Below are positions 46,002 through 57,213 of a stretch of DNA of 64,000 bases, in pieces. Position 1 is the stretch's first letter. The number at the start of each line of letters is the position of its first letter. Source of the stretch: Euphorbia lathyris (Eukaryota > Streptophyta > Magnoliopsida > Malpighiales > Euphorbiaceae); the NCBI RefSeq assembly GCF_963576675.1, contig NC_088917.1, positions 77,486,610 through 77,550,609 on the forward strand, read 5' to 3'. The translations under genes and the position numbers were made by a program. The notes beneath the pieces are model-generated. The model made no database searches, was not told where the DNA came from, and saw nothing but the letters and a program-made list of their open reading frames with translations.

Positions 46002-46174
46002 TGTTACAATATTAAGTAGATATAGTTAGTAGATGGCATTTAAGTAAGTAGTTGGGAAGTAAGTAGTTGGGTATTAATGGTTGTTTGTATATATATATAT
46101 ATATATATATATACTTGTAATACCTTTAGCCTTAATAAGATAATACACTTTCAAATAACCCTTGTGTGGTTACA
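46002..46174 (+). repeat. 5' LTR of copia-2
   Basis: 173 bp. It contains a duplicated AAGTAAGTAGTTGGG unit and a (TA)n run, both longer than in the 3' LTR; otherwise identical. Confidence 0.95.
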
Positions 46175-46186
46175 TGGTATCAGAGC
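46175..46186 (+). promoter_or_regulatory. Primer binding site of copia-2
   Basis: TGGTATCAGAGC immediately after the 5' LTR, complementary to initiator-Met tRNA. Confidence 0.92.
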
Positions 46187-46187
46187 T

Positions 46188-46714
46188 TGGACTAGGAAAT
46201 TAGTTCTCGGAGTTTGGACTGTTAACGCGGTCCCGGGTTGGAAGTCGATTTTTTCAACTCCTCCGTTCATCTCACCGCCCCCTCCATCAGTCTCCTCTGC
46301 CGCCGATCTATCAGGCCGTGTGTTTCCGGTCGCCTGAATCGCCGCAAGTTGGCCCCACGCGCCACCGCCTTCTCCGATGCGCCACCCACTCGCCGGCGCG
46401 TGAGAGCGCGTGGCAGCTCCGTTCGGCGTCGTTTTTCTTCTGCCGGTCTCGTCTCTTCTGTTCCGGCCCATCTGTATGGTCGGTTTCCCTTGGTGATAAT
46501 TCCGGTCAACCTTCTTCTTTGTGGTTACTCCGGCTTGTGTTCGGTTAGACCTATTTTTTCTGATCTGATTTGTCTTTTCAATTGAAGTTGACAATATTCT
46601 GATTCCTTTGGGCTATTTTATCCTTACCTTGGTTTTTGGTTAAAATATCACAGTAGTGCATTTACTGTTAATTGAATTTTTTTTTGTGGTATTTGTCATT
46701 TGCTTGGATTGACA
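46188..46714 (+). other. GC-rich leader between 5' LTR and gag of copia-2
   Basis: About 46,210-46,500 is markedly richer in G and C (CGCCGC, CGCGTG words) than anything around it, then returns to AT-rich before the gag ATG. Open frames overlap in several registers (for example 46238-46585 plus and 46151-46594 minus) but none has a domain I recognise. Confidence 0.5.
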
Positions 46715-49700
46715 ATGACTGAGGAAAATAATAAGAAAGTCATGACTGAAATTACTGTTGGTACCACTCGCATTACGGATAGAAAATTGACTGGAGTTAA
46801 AGATTACACTCAGTGGAAACGTACTATTACTCGGTACATTAATAGTGTCGATTTGGGGGATCATTTGAGTAATAATCCTCCACCTAGAGATGAGCAGGGA
46901 AGTAGGAAGAAATGGATGATGGTAGATTATAAACTTTTTAATCTGATTCAGAATACTTTGGACTCTACTATTGATGACATTGTGACTCATTGTGATACTG
47001 TCAAAGAAATGTAGGAATACTTAGAGTCTATGTATGCTAGTAAACAAGACTTGACTCATATCCATAACTTGCTATCTTCATATTATCGTCCTCAGAGAAA
47101 GGGTCGCACCTTCTTTCAGTATTATAATGAATGTAAGCAGATTTGTGAGGAGAAGCGAACTCGTTTTCCTATGACAGCTGATGTTAAGCAGATGCAAGAG
47201 GATGATGATCGTATATTTGTTCTTGGATTTCTGGAGGGTCTTGGTCCTGAATTTGAGATAGCACGCAGCCAGATATTGACCAGTGGGACACTTCCCTCCT
47301 TTGCTGACCTCTATGGTCGACTTCTTCCCGTGTGTAGGGATATTGAAAAGACGTCTGATGTGGTGTCTCAAGAGACAATGGCTCTGGTGAGCAATTCGAC
47401 TCATGGAGTTCAAAGTGGTCAGAATTCCACTACTCATCGTATCTCTCAAAGTGGTTCTCAAGTATGCCATCATTGCGGCAAAGAAGGACACATTAAGAAG
47501 AATTGTTGGAAGCTTCATGGTCGACCTCAGAAAAGTAACAATCGGAAGTTTGCTCACATTGCTGCTGGTGATGGTATCCTACCATCCCCTCAATCTTCGT
47601 CTTCTACTCCTACTGTCACTATCTCTGTTGATGAATATGCTCGACTTCAGCAGCTGTCTCTTGATCATGGTGCCTCCCAGTCCACTTCTACTGCTTTGGC
47701 TGATACAGGTAATCGGGCTGCTTGTCTCTCCACCTCATCCCGTAGTTGGGTTATTGATTCTGGTGCTACCGATCACATGACTGGTAACACAGGTATTCTT
47801 TCTTCTTTTGATTCTAATGCTAATCTGCCATATGTTACTTTAGCTAATGGAGCCACCGCTCCTGTAAATGGTCATGGAACTGCTCAGCCCACCTCAAAAA
47901 TCTCTTTATCCTCTGTTTTATGTCTTCCTCAATTTCCTTTTAATCTGTTATCTGTTAGTCAACTCACCAAAACCCTTAATTGTTGTGTTGTTTTCTTTCC
48001 AAATTATTGCCTTTTTCAGGATCTTGGGACGAAACAGAATATTGGTAGAGGGAAACTGGTGAATGGGTTGTATGTTCTTGACTCCACTGAAGCGGTACCA
48101 AGACCAATTGCTTGTACAAGCTCCTCTTTGTTGCAGCTTCATTGTCAGTTTGGTCATCCATCTCTTCCTGTCTTGCAGAAAATGTGTCCGAGTCTTCCAA
48201 GGAACTCTATTTTGGAGTGTGAAGCATGTCAGTTTGCTAAGCAGCATCGAGTCCCGTATTCTCCTCGAATAAATAAACGTGTTGAGTCTGTTTTTGATTT
48301 AGTTCACACTGATGTGTGGGGTCCTTATCCTATTGTTTCTAAACTTGGTTATCGTTATTTTGTGACTTTTGTGGATGATTTTTCTCGAGTTACATGGCTT
48401 TATCATTTGAAGCACCGTTCCGATTTATTTACTATTTTTTGTGCTTTTCATGCTGAGATTAAAACTCAATTTAATAAAAATATCTGTATTTTGCGAAGTG
48501 ACAATGCCAAAGAATATGTATCCAGTACTTTTCAGTCATACCTTCTACAACATGGTATTATTCATCAAACGTCATGTGTTGTTACACCACAACAGAATGG
48601 TGTAGCTGAAAGGAAGAATCGCCATTTACTTGAAGTCACTCGGGCGATCATGTTCCAAATGCAAGTCCCGAAAGTGTTTTGGGCAGATGCTGTTTCCACT
48701 GCCTGTTACCTCATCAATCGTATGCCGTCCGCTGTCCTTCAGGGTCAGATTCCATACTCTATCCTGTTTCCTTCTCAATCTTTATTTTCTCTTGCCCCTC
48801 GTATTTTTGGGTGTACTTGTTTTGTACACGATATTCGTCCTTAAGTCTCCAAACTTGACCCCAAATCTCTCAAGTGTGTCTTTTTGGGATATTCTCGAAG
48901 TAAAAAAGGGTACCGTTGTTACTCTCCATCTTTGGGGCGCTATCTTGTGTCGGTCGATGTCACGTTCTTTGAGAATACGTCTTTCTTTCGTCCATCTTCC
49001 CCTTCACCCTCTTTTCCTGCTGATACATCTGATGATGATTTTTTGATCTATACTGTAAGTGAACAGGTTGTCCCGCGTCCTCCTATTCGTCACGTTTATT
49101 CTAGGCGTGTGCAGCATGCGGTTACGGCACCTGCTCCAGGACCAGTCACCAATGATACCTCATCTGTTTCGGCTCCAGATCCTACACCTTCCTCTGAACC
49201 CAGTCTTGATATCCCTATTGCTCTTCGGAAAGGTACAAGGTCTTGCACTTACCCTATCTCCTCCTTTGTTTCTTATAATGCCTTATCACCCCCTTCCAAG
49301 TGTTTTGTAGCTACCTTAGATTCCATTGCAGTTCCAAAATCCATTTCAGAGGCTATGGATCATCCTGATTGGCTAGAGGCAATGAAAGAAGAACTGAAGG
49401 CACTCGAACAAAATCACACTTGGGACCTTGTGGACTTACCAAAAGATCGAAAGAAAATTGGTGCTCGGTGGATTTGGACTGTTAAAATGAATCCTGATGG
49501 TACTGTTGCTCGAGTGAAGGCTCGTCTGGTTGCTAAAGGCTATGCTCAGACTTATGGTCTTGATTATTTCGATACTTTCTCTCCTGTTGCCAAACTCACT
49601 TCTGTCCGTCTGTTCATTTCTTTAGCTGCCACTTACAATTGGGAGCTTCATCAACTGGACGTTAAAAATGCTTTCTTGCATGGTGACCTGAATGAAGAGG

Positions 49701-50869
49701 TTTATATGGAGCAACCTCCTGGCTTTGTTACTCAGGGGGAGTCTGGAAAGGTGTGCAGATTAAGAAAGTCTCTGTATGGTTTGAAGCAATCTCCTCGTGC
49801 ATGGTTTGGTAAATTCAGTGCCAAAGTAATAGAATTCGGCTTACACAGAAGTGCATATGATCCCTCTGTTTTCTACTTCAGTTCTAGCTCTGGATGCATT
49901 CTACTGGTTGTGTATGTTGATGATATCATAATTACAGGAAGTGCTGTTGATCGGATTAAGGAGTTGAAGAAGTTCCTTGGTACTTGCTTCCAGACAAAGG
50001 ATCTTGGTCCTTTGAAATACTTCTTGGGAATAGAGGTATCTCGCAGTAGGAAAGGAATTTGTTTAAATCAAAGAAAATACTGTTTAGATATGTTGAAAGA
50101 TGCAGGTCTAATTGAAGGAAAGACTTGTGATGCTCCGATGGTGCCCAATGTGAAGTTGAAGTCTGATGATGGTGACTTACTCAAAGCACTTGAGAAATAC
50201 AGGAGAATTGTAGGCAAACTGAATTATCTCACAATTACTCGTCCTGACATTTCATTTCCTGTGAGTGTGGTAAGTCAATTCATGTCCACACCTAGGACAA
50301 CGCATTGGGATGCTGTTACTCACATCCTGAGGTATCTAAAGGGAGCTCCTGGACGAGGCTTGTTATATCAAAATCATGGACATCACATGGCAGAAGGCTT
50401 CACAGATGCAAACTATGCTGGAGATTTGTCAGACAAACGCTCTACTACTGGGTACTGTGTATTTGTTGGGGGAAATCTAGTTTCATGGAAGAGTAAGAAG
50501 CAAAGTGTAGTTTTTAGATCCAGTGCAGAATCTGAATACCGAGCTATGGCACAGACTACGTGTGAACTTGTGTGGTTACGTCGTCTACTTGGCGAAATTG
50601 GGTTTGACCAGATAAAACCCATGAAGTTATATTGTGATAATAAAGCAGCTATCTATATTGCAAAGAACTATGTGTTTAATGAAAGAACAAAGCATATAGA
50701 AGTTGACTGTCATTTTACTCGAGAGAAGTTGGAGGATGGTACAATCACAACTCCATATGTCAGAACCGGAAGTCAATTAGCAGATGTGTTCACCAAGGCT
50801 TTACCAGGAACTCGAGTCAATTATATTTGTAACAAGCTGGGCATGATAAATATCTATGCTCCAGCTTGA
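46715..50869 (+). pseudogene. Copia-2 gag-pol polyprotein, two in-frame stops, otherwise intact
   Basis: Single frame from ATG 46715. Gag with UBN2-type core; TAG at 47012-47014 (after ~99 codons). Zinc knuckle CHHCGKEGHIKKNC at ~47,466. Protease WVIDSGATDHMTG at ~47,750. GAG-pre-integrase HCQFGHPSL. Integrase with VHTDVWGP, FVDDFSR and SDNAKEY. TAA at 48842-48844 lies between integrase and the ...KLDPKSLKCVFLGYS linker. RT with RLVAKGYAQT, LDVKNAFLHG and YVDDIIITG. RNase H with TDANYAGD, SSAESEYRAM and CDNKAA, ending ADVFTKAL. No frameshift over 4.1 kb. Both stops are in domains that cannot tolerate truncation, so this copy should be defective unless complemented. Confidence 0.92.
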
Positions 50870-50876
50870 GGGGGAG
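50868..50876 (+). promoter_or_regulatory. Polypurine tract of copia-2
   Basis: GAGGGGGAG directly precedes the 3' LTR and overlaps the end of the polyprotein frame (CCAGCTTGAG). Confidence 0.9.
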
Positions 50877-51026
50877 TGTTACAATATTAAGTAGATATAG
50901 TTAGTAGATGGCATTTAAGTAAGTAGTTGGGTATTAATGGTTGTTTGTATATATATATATATATACTTGTAATACCTTTAGCCTTAATAAGATAATACAC
51001 TTTCAAATAACCCTTGTGTGGTTACA
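50877..51026 (+). repeat. 3' LTR of copia-2
   Basis: 150 bp, identical to the 5' LTR apart from the missing 15 bp unit and a shorter (TA)n run. Confidence 0.95.
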
Positions 51027-53014
51027 ACTATCAATACTGATGTTAAGGTAGCCTTATCTGAGTTTTTGGAATTTAACCTCATATACGATTTGGGGAAATA
51101 TCTTGGCGTCCATTTAGTTCATGACAGGGTTTCAAAGTCAACATATAATAGCATTATGGAGAAAATCGTAGGGAAGACTAAGGCTTGGAACCCGCATCTT
51201 CTCTCTCTAGCATGTTGTTTCACTCTTTGTAAATCGATTTTGGCTACTCTCCCTCTTTACACAAAGCATTCAGCTACCTTTCCGATAGCAACAAATGACC
51301 ATATTGATGGTATTTGTTGGCATTTTGTTTAGGGTACCTCATGATCTTCTAACAAGATGAGCTTAATTAGTTGGAATTCTTTATGTTAGCCTACGAATGG
51401 ATGAGGAATAGGACTGAGAAGAACGAGGGATATGAATGATGCACAACTAATGAAATTAGTGTGGGGCCTCCTTAATGGCACTAGTTCTCTCTAGACTTAT
51501 GTGTTTCGGTCCAAATATAAGCTTAACTTCTCTACTCTTCCTGTCAACTTGATGAGTAGGCCTGGGCCAAGTCTCTAGCGTGGGTTCAAAAGAGTTTGGA
51601 AATCTACGCTACGTGGTATGCGTTAGGTCTTGGGTGATGGTACATCCGTGTCATTCTAGAATGATATTTGGACTAGTCTTAATATGCCCCTTGTTCTCTG
51701 TTCCAACTAGACTATTCCTGAGGAGATATTGTCTTGGAAAGTTAGAGACGTGGTTGCTACCAATGGCACATGGGATTGGGAACTTCTTAGACATTGGCTT
51801 CCTGACTCGATATTAGCCTCTATTGCCATTATCAAGGCCCCGAGTACATAAGATGGTCATGACTGCATTTAAGGTCTCTCATCTTCTAGTAAGTTCTCTG
51901 TCTCATCAGCTTTTGAGATTTTGACTAGGCATCTTTGGAAGGGTAAGGATAGTAAATAGAGACTGGCTTGGGATTGGGAAGGACCAGAATGCATAAAAAC
52001 CTTTTTTTTCTTTTGTTACATAAGGCTATCTTAACAAATGAAGAAAGGTGTAGGCGACACATTTCAAATGATAACATCTGTTTAATCTATGATGATATGG
52101 TAGAATCAATTACTCATGTTTTTCGAGGGTGTCTACATGCCTCTTTCGTTTAGCATAAGCTTGTGCCTACTCCAGATAAAGTCCTATTCTTCGAGAGTCA
52201 TTTTGATGATTGGTTTAAGTTCAACCTAGCCAATAGCAGTATAGTGAATGGCGTTCTTTGGAATACTATCTTCGGTGTCTCTTGTTGGATGATCTGGTCA
52301 TGGCACAATGGTTCCATCATTTGGAATGCTTCAATCACATTTTCTACTGTTATTCCTCAAATCAAAGCTAAAGCTAAAGAAATAATCTTTGCCATTGAGA
52401 ACTTCCGATAAGATTTTGTTAAATTGGACAAAGAGGAAAACCTTATAGGATGGCAACTCCACCCTCAAAATTGGGTTAAGATCAACACTGATGGAGCCTC
52501 TAAGGCTAATGGAAGATGGGAAGTATAGGTGGCTTAATCAGAGATGACAATGGGGCCTGGTTGTAGTGGATTTACTATAATTTTTGGTTCCTGCTCCTCC
52601 ATGACTGTTGTGCTATGGGACGCATTTTACGGTCTTTGTCTTACTTGGGAATTAGGCTGCCGACAGGTGATCCTTGAAATGGATAATGCAAATGTGGTAA
52701 AGATTCTTTGTTAATATCAATGAACATTGACATCTAACATGACCATTGTTATCGATGCTCCAAAGGGAGTGGGTAGTGGAAATATGTCATTCGTATAGAG
52801 AATGAAACAGAGCTACTGACTGTCTCACCAACTTAGCTGATCATAATTTTCTTGGCTGTCATATTCTGTCTACTTATTCCCAGACTGTTAGAGATATAAT
52901 TGTTGATGACTTAGCTGGTGTTTCTTTTCCAAGAATATGTAATATATAGTGTCTTTTAAGCTGTTAGCCTCCCTTTTAATAAAAAAAATAATGGTTTATG
53001 ATAGAAGTTTGGCT

Positions 53015-53440
53015 TAGTATATGAGTGCTCCCTGAACTTGTCCAAAATGTTTGATTCGGTCCCTGAACTTAAATAGTACCTCGTTAGCCCCCTCAACTTG
53101 CTTAAAAAACCTATTGGCCACCTGAATTTGTTTAAAGTGGCCTATTAGCCCCCTGAACTTACTTAGAGTAATCGATTCGCACTTTTAACTTGTTTCAAGT
53201 GATATACATTGCAATTTGTCTAAATCCGTAAAAAAAATTCAAAACTTGAAAAATAAATGCCTATTTCGTGATTTTAAGTCTTTAAAACAAATTAACTTTC
53301 TATTTTGTACATCTTTATAGCGTGTTTATAGATTTAAGGACTTAATCATGACACTTTAAGCAAGTTTTATGGGCTAATGAGACACAAGGTAAGTTCAGAG
53401 GTCAATCAAACTTTTTGGACAAGTTTGGGAGGTGATAACT
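53015..53440. repeat. Foldback repeat, first of two tandem copies
   Basis: The left arm (CCCTGAACTTGTCCAAAA...) and right arm (...TTTTTGGACAAGTTTGGGAGG) are inverted copies built from 'CCTGAACTTG / CAAGTTNAGGGGCTAAT' units. Central part AT-rich, non-coding. Confidence 0.65.
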
Positions 53441-53459
53441 AGTGGAGAAATAAGTTGGA

Positions 53460-53885
53460 AGTTGATAATATTTTACAAATAACACTTTCAAACTTGTCCA
53501 AAAAGCTTGATTAGCCTAATGAACTTATATGGTGTCTTATTAGTCTGTGTTATGATTAAGTCTCTAAATTATAAAAATGTCATAAAAGTGTAAGAAATAG
53601 AAAGTTAATTTGTTTTAAAGATTAAGAATCGCGAATTATGTCTTTATTTTATACGTGTTTTTTACAGGTTTAAACAAATTGAAATGTATATCACTTTAAC
53701 AAGTTCATGGAAAAATGGATCATTTTAAGCAAGTTTAGGGGCTAATATGCCACTTTAAACAAATCTGAAGGGCAAATAGGTTATTTTAAGCAAGTTGAGA
53801 GGGCTAAAAAGACACTATGTAAGTTTAGGGGACCAATCAACCTTTTGTGACAAGTTCGGGAGGGTTTTAATTAAGGATAAAGTCA
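53460..53885. repeat. Foldback repeat, second of two tandem copies
   Basis: Begins CACTTTCAAACTTGTCCAAAAAG and ends GTGACAAGTTCGGGAGGG. It has the same family wording as the copy just upstream but diverged. Head-to-tail spacing suggests either local duplication or one element inserted beside another. Confidence 0.6.
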
Positions 53886-54501
53886 AAAACAAAACCATAT
53901 GCTTTCACGTATTGTCAAACTGGTATCTGAAAAAAAAAATTAAACTAAAAGAGCATTGTTTTTAGCAAAATGAAAAGGCTCGGTCACATTTTGGACAAAT
54001 TTTTTCCAAATACCCGTTTGATAATATATGATAGTACATGGGCTTTCTTTTACTTTACCTTTAATTAATGTATTAAGCCTTTAACAAAATTTAAATATTG
54101 AAATTAATTGTATTGGAGTTAATTTGATAAACATTATCAACTTGATATATAAACTTTTGATTTGGGGCTAAGTGATCTTGTTTACAAAATTCATACATCA
54201 TTTTGACCCTAAATTCTTTATTTTTAATACAAATTGATATCAGGAAAATATGAACTCACCATGTGACACTTAAGAGATCCAAGTCAGCACTTGCGGAAAG
54301 GAAACATGTGGCTCCTCCATAGCCAAACTGGACAATACGACTTCATATTATAGACCTCGACTCAGAAAGTCTCAAAAGACCCAATCAAGGATCCATCTAT
54401 TATAACAATCATGTCTGATCCCGTGAATCTCATGCCTAGTAGGTTTGCCTCGATATCTGGGCACATACTCCTTTTATGCTTGAAATAAGATAAAAAAAAT
54501 G
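53886..54501. other. No gene seen
   Basis: AT-rich DNA, with a slightly less AT-rich patch at 54,250-54,470 that has no usable open frame or recognisable repeat border. Confidence 0.5.
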
Positions 54502-55876
54502 GGGTAAATTTCATCAATGGTGTACAACATTTGCCCTATTTCACATTTTAGTGTACAACCTTCAATTTGTCTCACTAATATGTACGAACTTATAGGTGAC
54601 CTCCTACTTTGGTGTACGGCAGGTAAAAATGACCTGTTTAACCGGTTAAAAAATCAAATATCGACTCACCTAATATAAAATTACTTTTATACCCTTCTTC
54701 CTCCTTTCCCATTTTCTTATTTCCAATTTCTCTCTCTAAAATCAACCTCACTCATCTCATTATCTTTCCCTTTCTCTCTCTAACTCCCTTCCCTCTCCCT
54801 CTCCCTTTATAGTTCGATGTACTGCAAAAACCTTCCTTCAGCTATTCTTTGGATATTCTCGAAATGGGCATGCTTTTGAGCCTTGATGAGTTCATCATGT
54901 TTTCAATTCATTATGAAGTTCTCTCTCAAAATTAGCAAGCCTACTCCTTGTGTGCATTGTATAATTTATACAAATAATACCCATTTGCCAAAGCACCTGA
55001 TGTAATTAGAATTTTCCTCCTATCTTCTCCAAAAATCCCTTAGATAAAGCATTTTTTGAAGCTACGGCAACCCCTAAAGATCCATTACTAAACCTCAAGA
55101 AATTGGAAATGGAGTGAGAAAAAGGATTTTATCTGGGACGAGCCTAGAAAAACCCACCAACAGGCAATGAAATAGTGGGGCGCAATTAAGAGAGAGAGAG
55201 AGAGGGGAAATGAATGGTTAGAGAAATTGAGGGTTTAATTGAGGAATTACATCAAGTTGAAGAAGAAGAAGGGTTTTAGAGAAAATTGAAGAGGAAAAAC
55301 AGTGAGTGTGTGTAAAGCTGCCATTTTTTCACTCTTCTTTATCCTTTTATTCCTCCATCTTTACCATTCGCCATTTTGAGGATGAAGATGAAGAACTTTT
55401 TTTTTTATCTAATTACATTTTATAATTTTAATTCTATTTAAAATGTATTACGTTTAGATGCCTATCTGCTATTTTTTGTTCCAACATTATAAATTATGTT
55501 CTTGTTAATATTAAATGCATTAGAGTCACAGATTTAAAGTGAGAGAAATTAGAGGGGGGGGAGAGTTAGAGTGAGAAATTTGGAGAGAGAAAATGAAATA
55601 GATGAAAGAAGATGAAGAAATTGATGTATAAGGGTAAAAAAGAGAAATAAATAAAATTAATTTTTTTTACATTTTGTGGGTCCCACTTTTATTAATGAAT
55701 ATGATGAAATGTGATGATGTGGCGCGTTGACTTCGAGTTGACCGGTCATTTTTATCCGTTGTACACCAAAGTGGGAGGTCACCTATAAGTTCATACATAT
55801 TAGTGAGACAAATTGAAAGTTGTACACCAAAGTGTGAAACAAGGCAAAAGTTGTACACCATTAATGAAATTTACCC
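54502..55876. mobile_element. Non-autonomous TIR element, ends GGGTAAATTTCAT
   Basis: Left end GGGTAAATTTCATCAATGGT and right end, inverted, GGGTAAATTTCATTAATGGT start ~150 bp arms sharing GTACACCAAAGT, GGTGACCTCC and AGTTCATACATATTAGTGAGA wordings. The ~1.1 kb core is GA/CT-rich and non-coding. The terminal GGGTAAATT resembles the MULE-type MITEs at 2.1 kb. The flanks are A runs, so the duplication cannot be read. Confidence 0.7.
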
Positions 55877-56640
55877 AAAAAAAAAAGATTAAGATGAGGC
55901 TATTTGCCGACGACCCCACTATAATGCCTAAGTTAGTAAAGTTTATAATGAGAGCACTAAGCAACTGCGTTTTACGTACACATACATGTGAAGGCAAGTG
56001 TACCTTAATCGTGTATCAAGTAATAAAATGAAAGTAGAGTATCATTCCCACGAGGATGGTGATTATAAGTACTAATCTTTTTACTCTTTATCTATTATTT
56101 AAACAATCGAAATGTAGAGTTTGATGGACAACCAAGTTAAGACTTAAGCAAGAAATGAAATAAAAATTATACAAATTAGGTAAGCGATTACTTATATTGA
56201 AAGAAACTAAGGCTTCTAGCTTCACTTAACCTCTTTGTTTGGAAATAACACTTAACCTCTTTTAAGTTGTTTTATCATTTTTAAGATGACGATTTTTCTT
56301 ATTAACTAAATAGATTCTCGAGATTGACTCTAAACTCTCGATTAATTACTTTCTCTTAGTCCGGCTCAAGTAATTAATCTAGAGAAGCATTAAATTTTAT
56401 TAATCTAAACCTTTTTAACCTACTTTACATGGGCCGGCTAAAATGATTACTTAATATTCAAGAAAAATCGCTCGAGTAATTAGTTCTAAACTTTCGAATA
56501 ATTATTTTCCCTTGGTCCGGCTCAAGTAATTAATCCAAAGAATCATTAAGTTTTTTTAGTTCCAAACATTCTCGATTTATTACTTTCCCTTGGTCCGACT
56601 CAAGTAATAAATCTAAGATTTGTAATAAGATTCATGAAAA
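55877..56640. repeat. Decayed repeat with a thrice-repeated TTGGTCCGGCTCAAGTAATT motif
   Basis: The motif (with TTACTTTC/TTATTTTC in front) occurs at ~56,345, 56,502 and 56,580. The sequence near 56,035 (TATCATTCCCACGAGGATGG) resembles wording common in plant repeats. No coding content. The element class is not clear to me. Confidence 0.45.
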
Positions 56641-56729
56641 ACCTTGGAAAACCAATAAGACACACTAAATGGTCATTAGGTCCAACTTATGAATTTCGAT
56701 TAATAAATTTAATCATAGTGAGCAGTAAA

Positions 56730-57086
56730 GTTCGTGAATAAATAAATAAGATGCTTACAAATAGTTCATCTATTACTCATTTATTATGTTTATGAATGAA
56801 CTCACCTAATAGCAAATTAAATAATATTAAGTTTAGATATTTATAAACTAACACAAAACTATATAGTTTTTTACAAAACTAAAATTTATTCATAAATGTT
56901 CTAACCGAGCCTGCTCGCGAGCTTTCCAGCCGAGTTTTGGCCTGCTCAAGCTCGGCTCGTTTACGAACCGAGCCAGTAAATCGTGCTCACGTGTGGCTCG
57001 TTTACAAATCGAGCCGAATCGAGATGAGATTTTATCGAGCCGACCACCGAGCTGCTCATGAGCAGCTCGGCTCATTTACAGCCCTA
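56730..57086. repeat. Second copy of the AGGGCTGTAAA MITE family (right part)
   Basis: The right end reads on the minus strand AGGGCTGTAAATGAGCCGAG. The interior has GAGCTGCTCATGAGCAGCTC, a perfect palindrome, and CTCGCGAGC, and shares ACTATATAGTTTT with the copy at 8.9-9.3 kb. The left end is not recognisable. Confidence 0.55.
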
Positions 57087-57213
57087 GAGAGAGAAGGATT
57101 CTGGGAAAGTGAGAGAGAGAGAATTAGAATTTGGGAATTAAAAAGATAGGGTAATATTTATCTTAGTTAAAGGGCATTATTATATTTTTTATGTAAGTGG
57201 AGTCTATGGTGGA

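Larger units (their letters stand above)
46002..51026 (+). mobile_element. Young Ty1/copia retrotransposon with short LTRs (copia-2)
   Basis: Complete: LTRs TGTTACAATATT...GTGTGGTTACA, target duplication ACTAT at 45997-46001 and 51027-51031, primer site directly after the 5' LTR, and one polyprotein frame in the order gag-PR-INT-RT-RH. The two LTRs differ only by a 15 bp tandem duplication and a TA-repeat length change. Inserted in ORF2 of LINE-B. Two in-frame stops break the polyprotein. Confidence 0.95.
44326..52970 (+). pseudogene. LINE-B ORF2 remnant, interrupted by a copia element
   Basis: Opens MDLPMLIWNCQGAKF, like other plant LINE endonucleases. The frame shifts near 44,755 and many stops follow. 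RT landmarks survive in pieces: LAKAPCLDEF, VHQGDPVSPYIFV and FADDLVLFTES before the copia at 46,002; DLGKYLGVHLVHDRVSKS and the zf-RVT/RNase H segments after 51,032. No function is possible. Confidence 0.75.
30341..52986 (+). mobile_element. Old L1-type LINE (LINE-B), split by two LTR retrotransposons
   Basis: ORF1 begins at 30,419 and resumes after the Sirevirus at 43,249. ORF2 begins at 44,326, is cut at 46,001 and resumes at 51,032. The element ends at about 52,980 with AATAAAAAAAA. A 13 bp repeat AATAATGGTTTAT at 30328-30340 and 52987-52999 is a plausible target duplication. With the two LTR elements removed, LINE-B is about 5.8 kb (including the odd block at 43.4-44.2 kb), normal for this group. 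Heavily degraded. Confidence 0.8.

Noticed and set aside
47012..48844. Programmed stop-codon readthrough in copia-2 at TAG 47012 and TAA 48842
   Set aside because: The stops lie inside the gag core and at the integrase end rather than at a gag/pol border; ordinary nonsense mutation is more likely, though not excluded.
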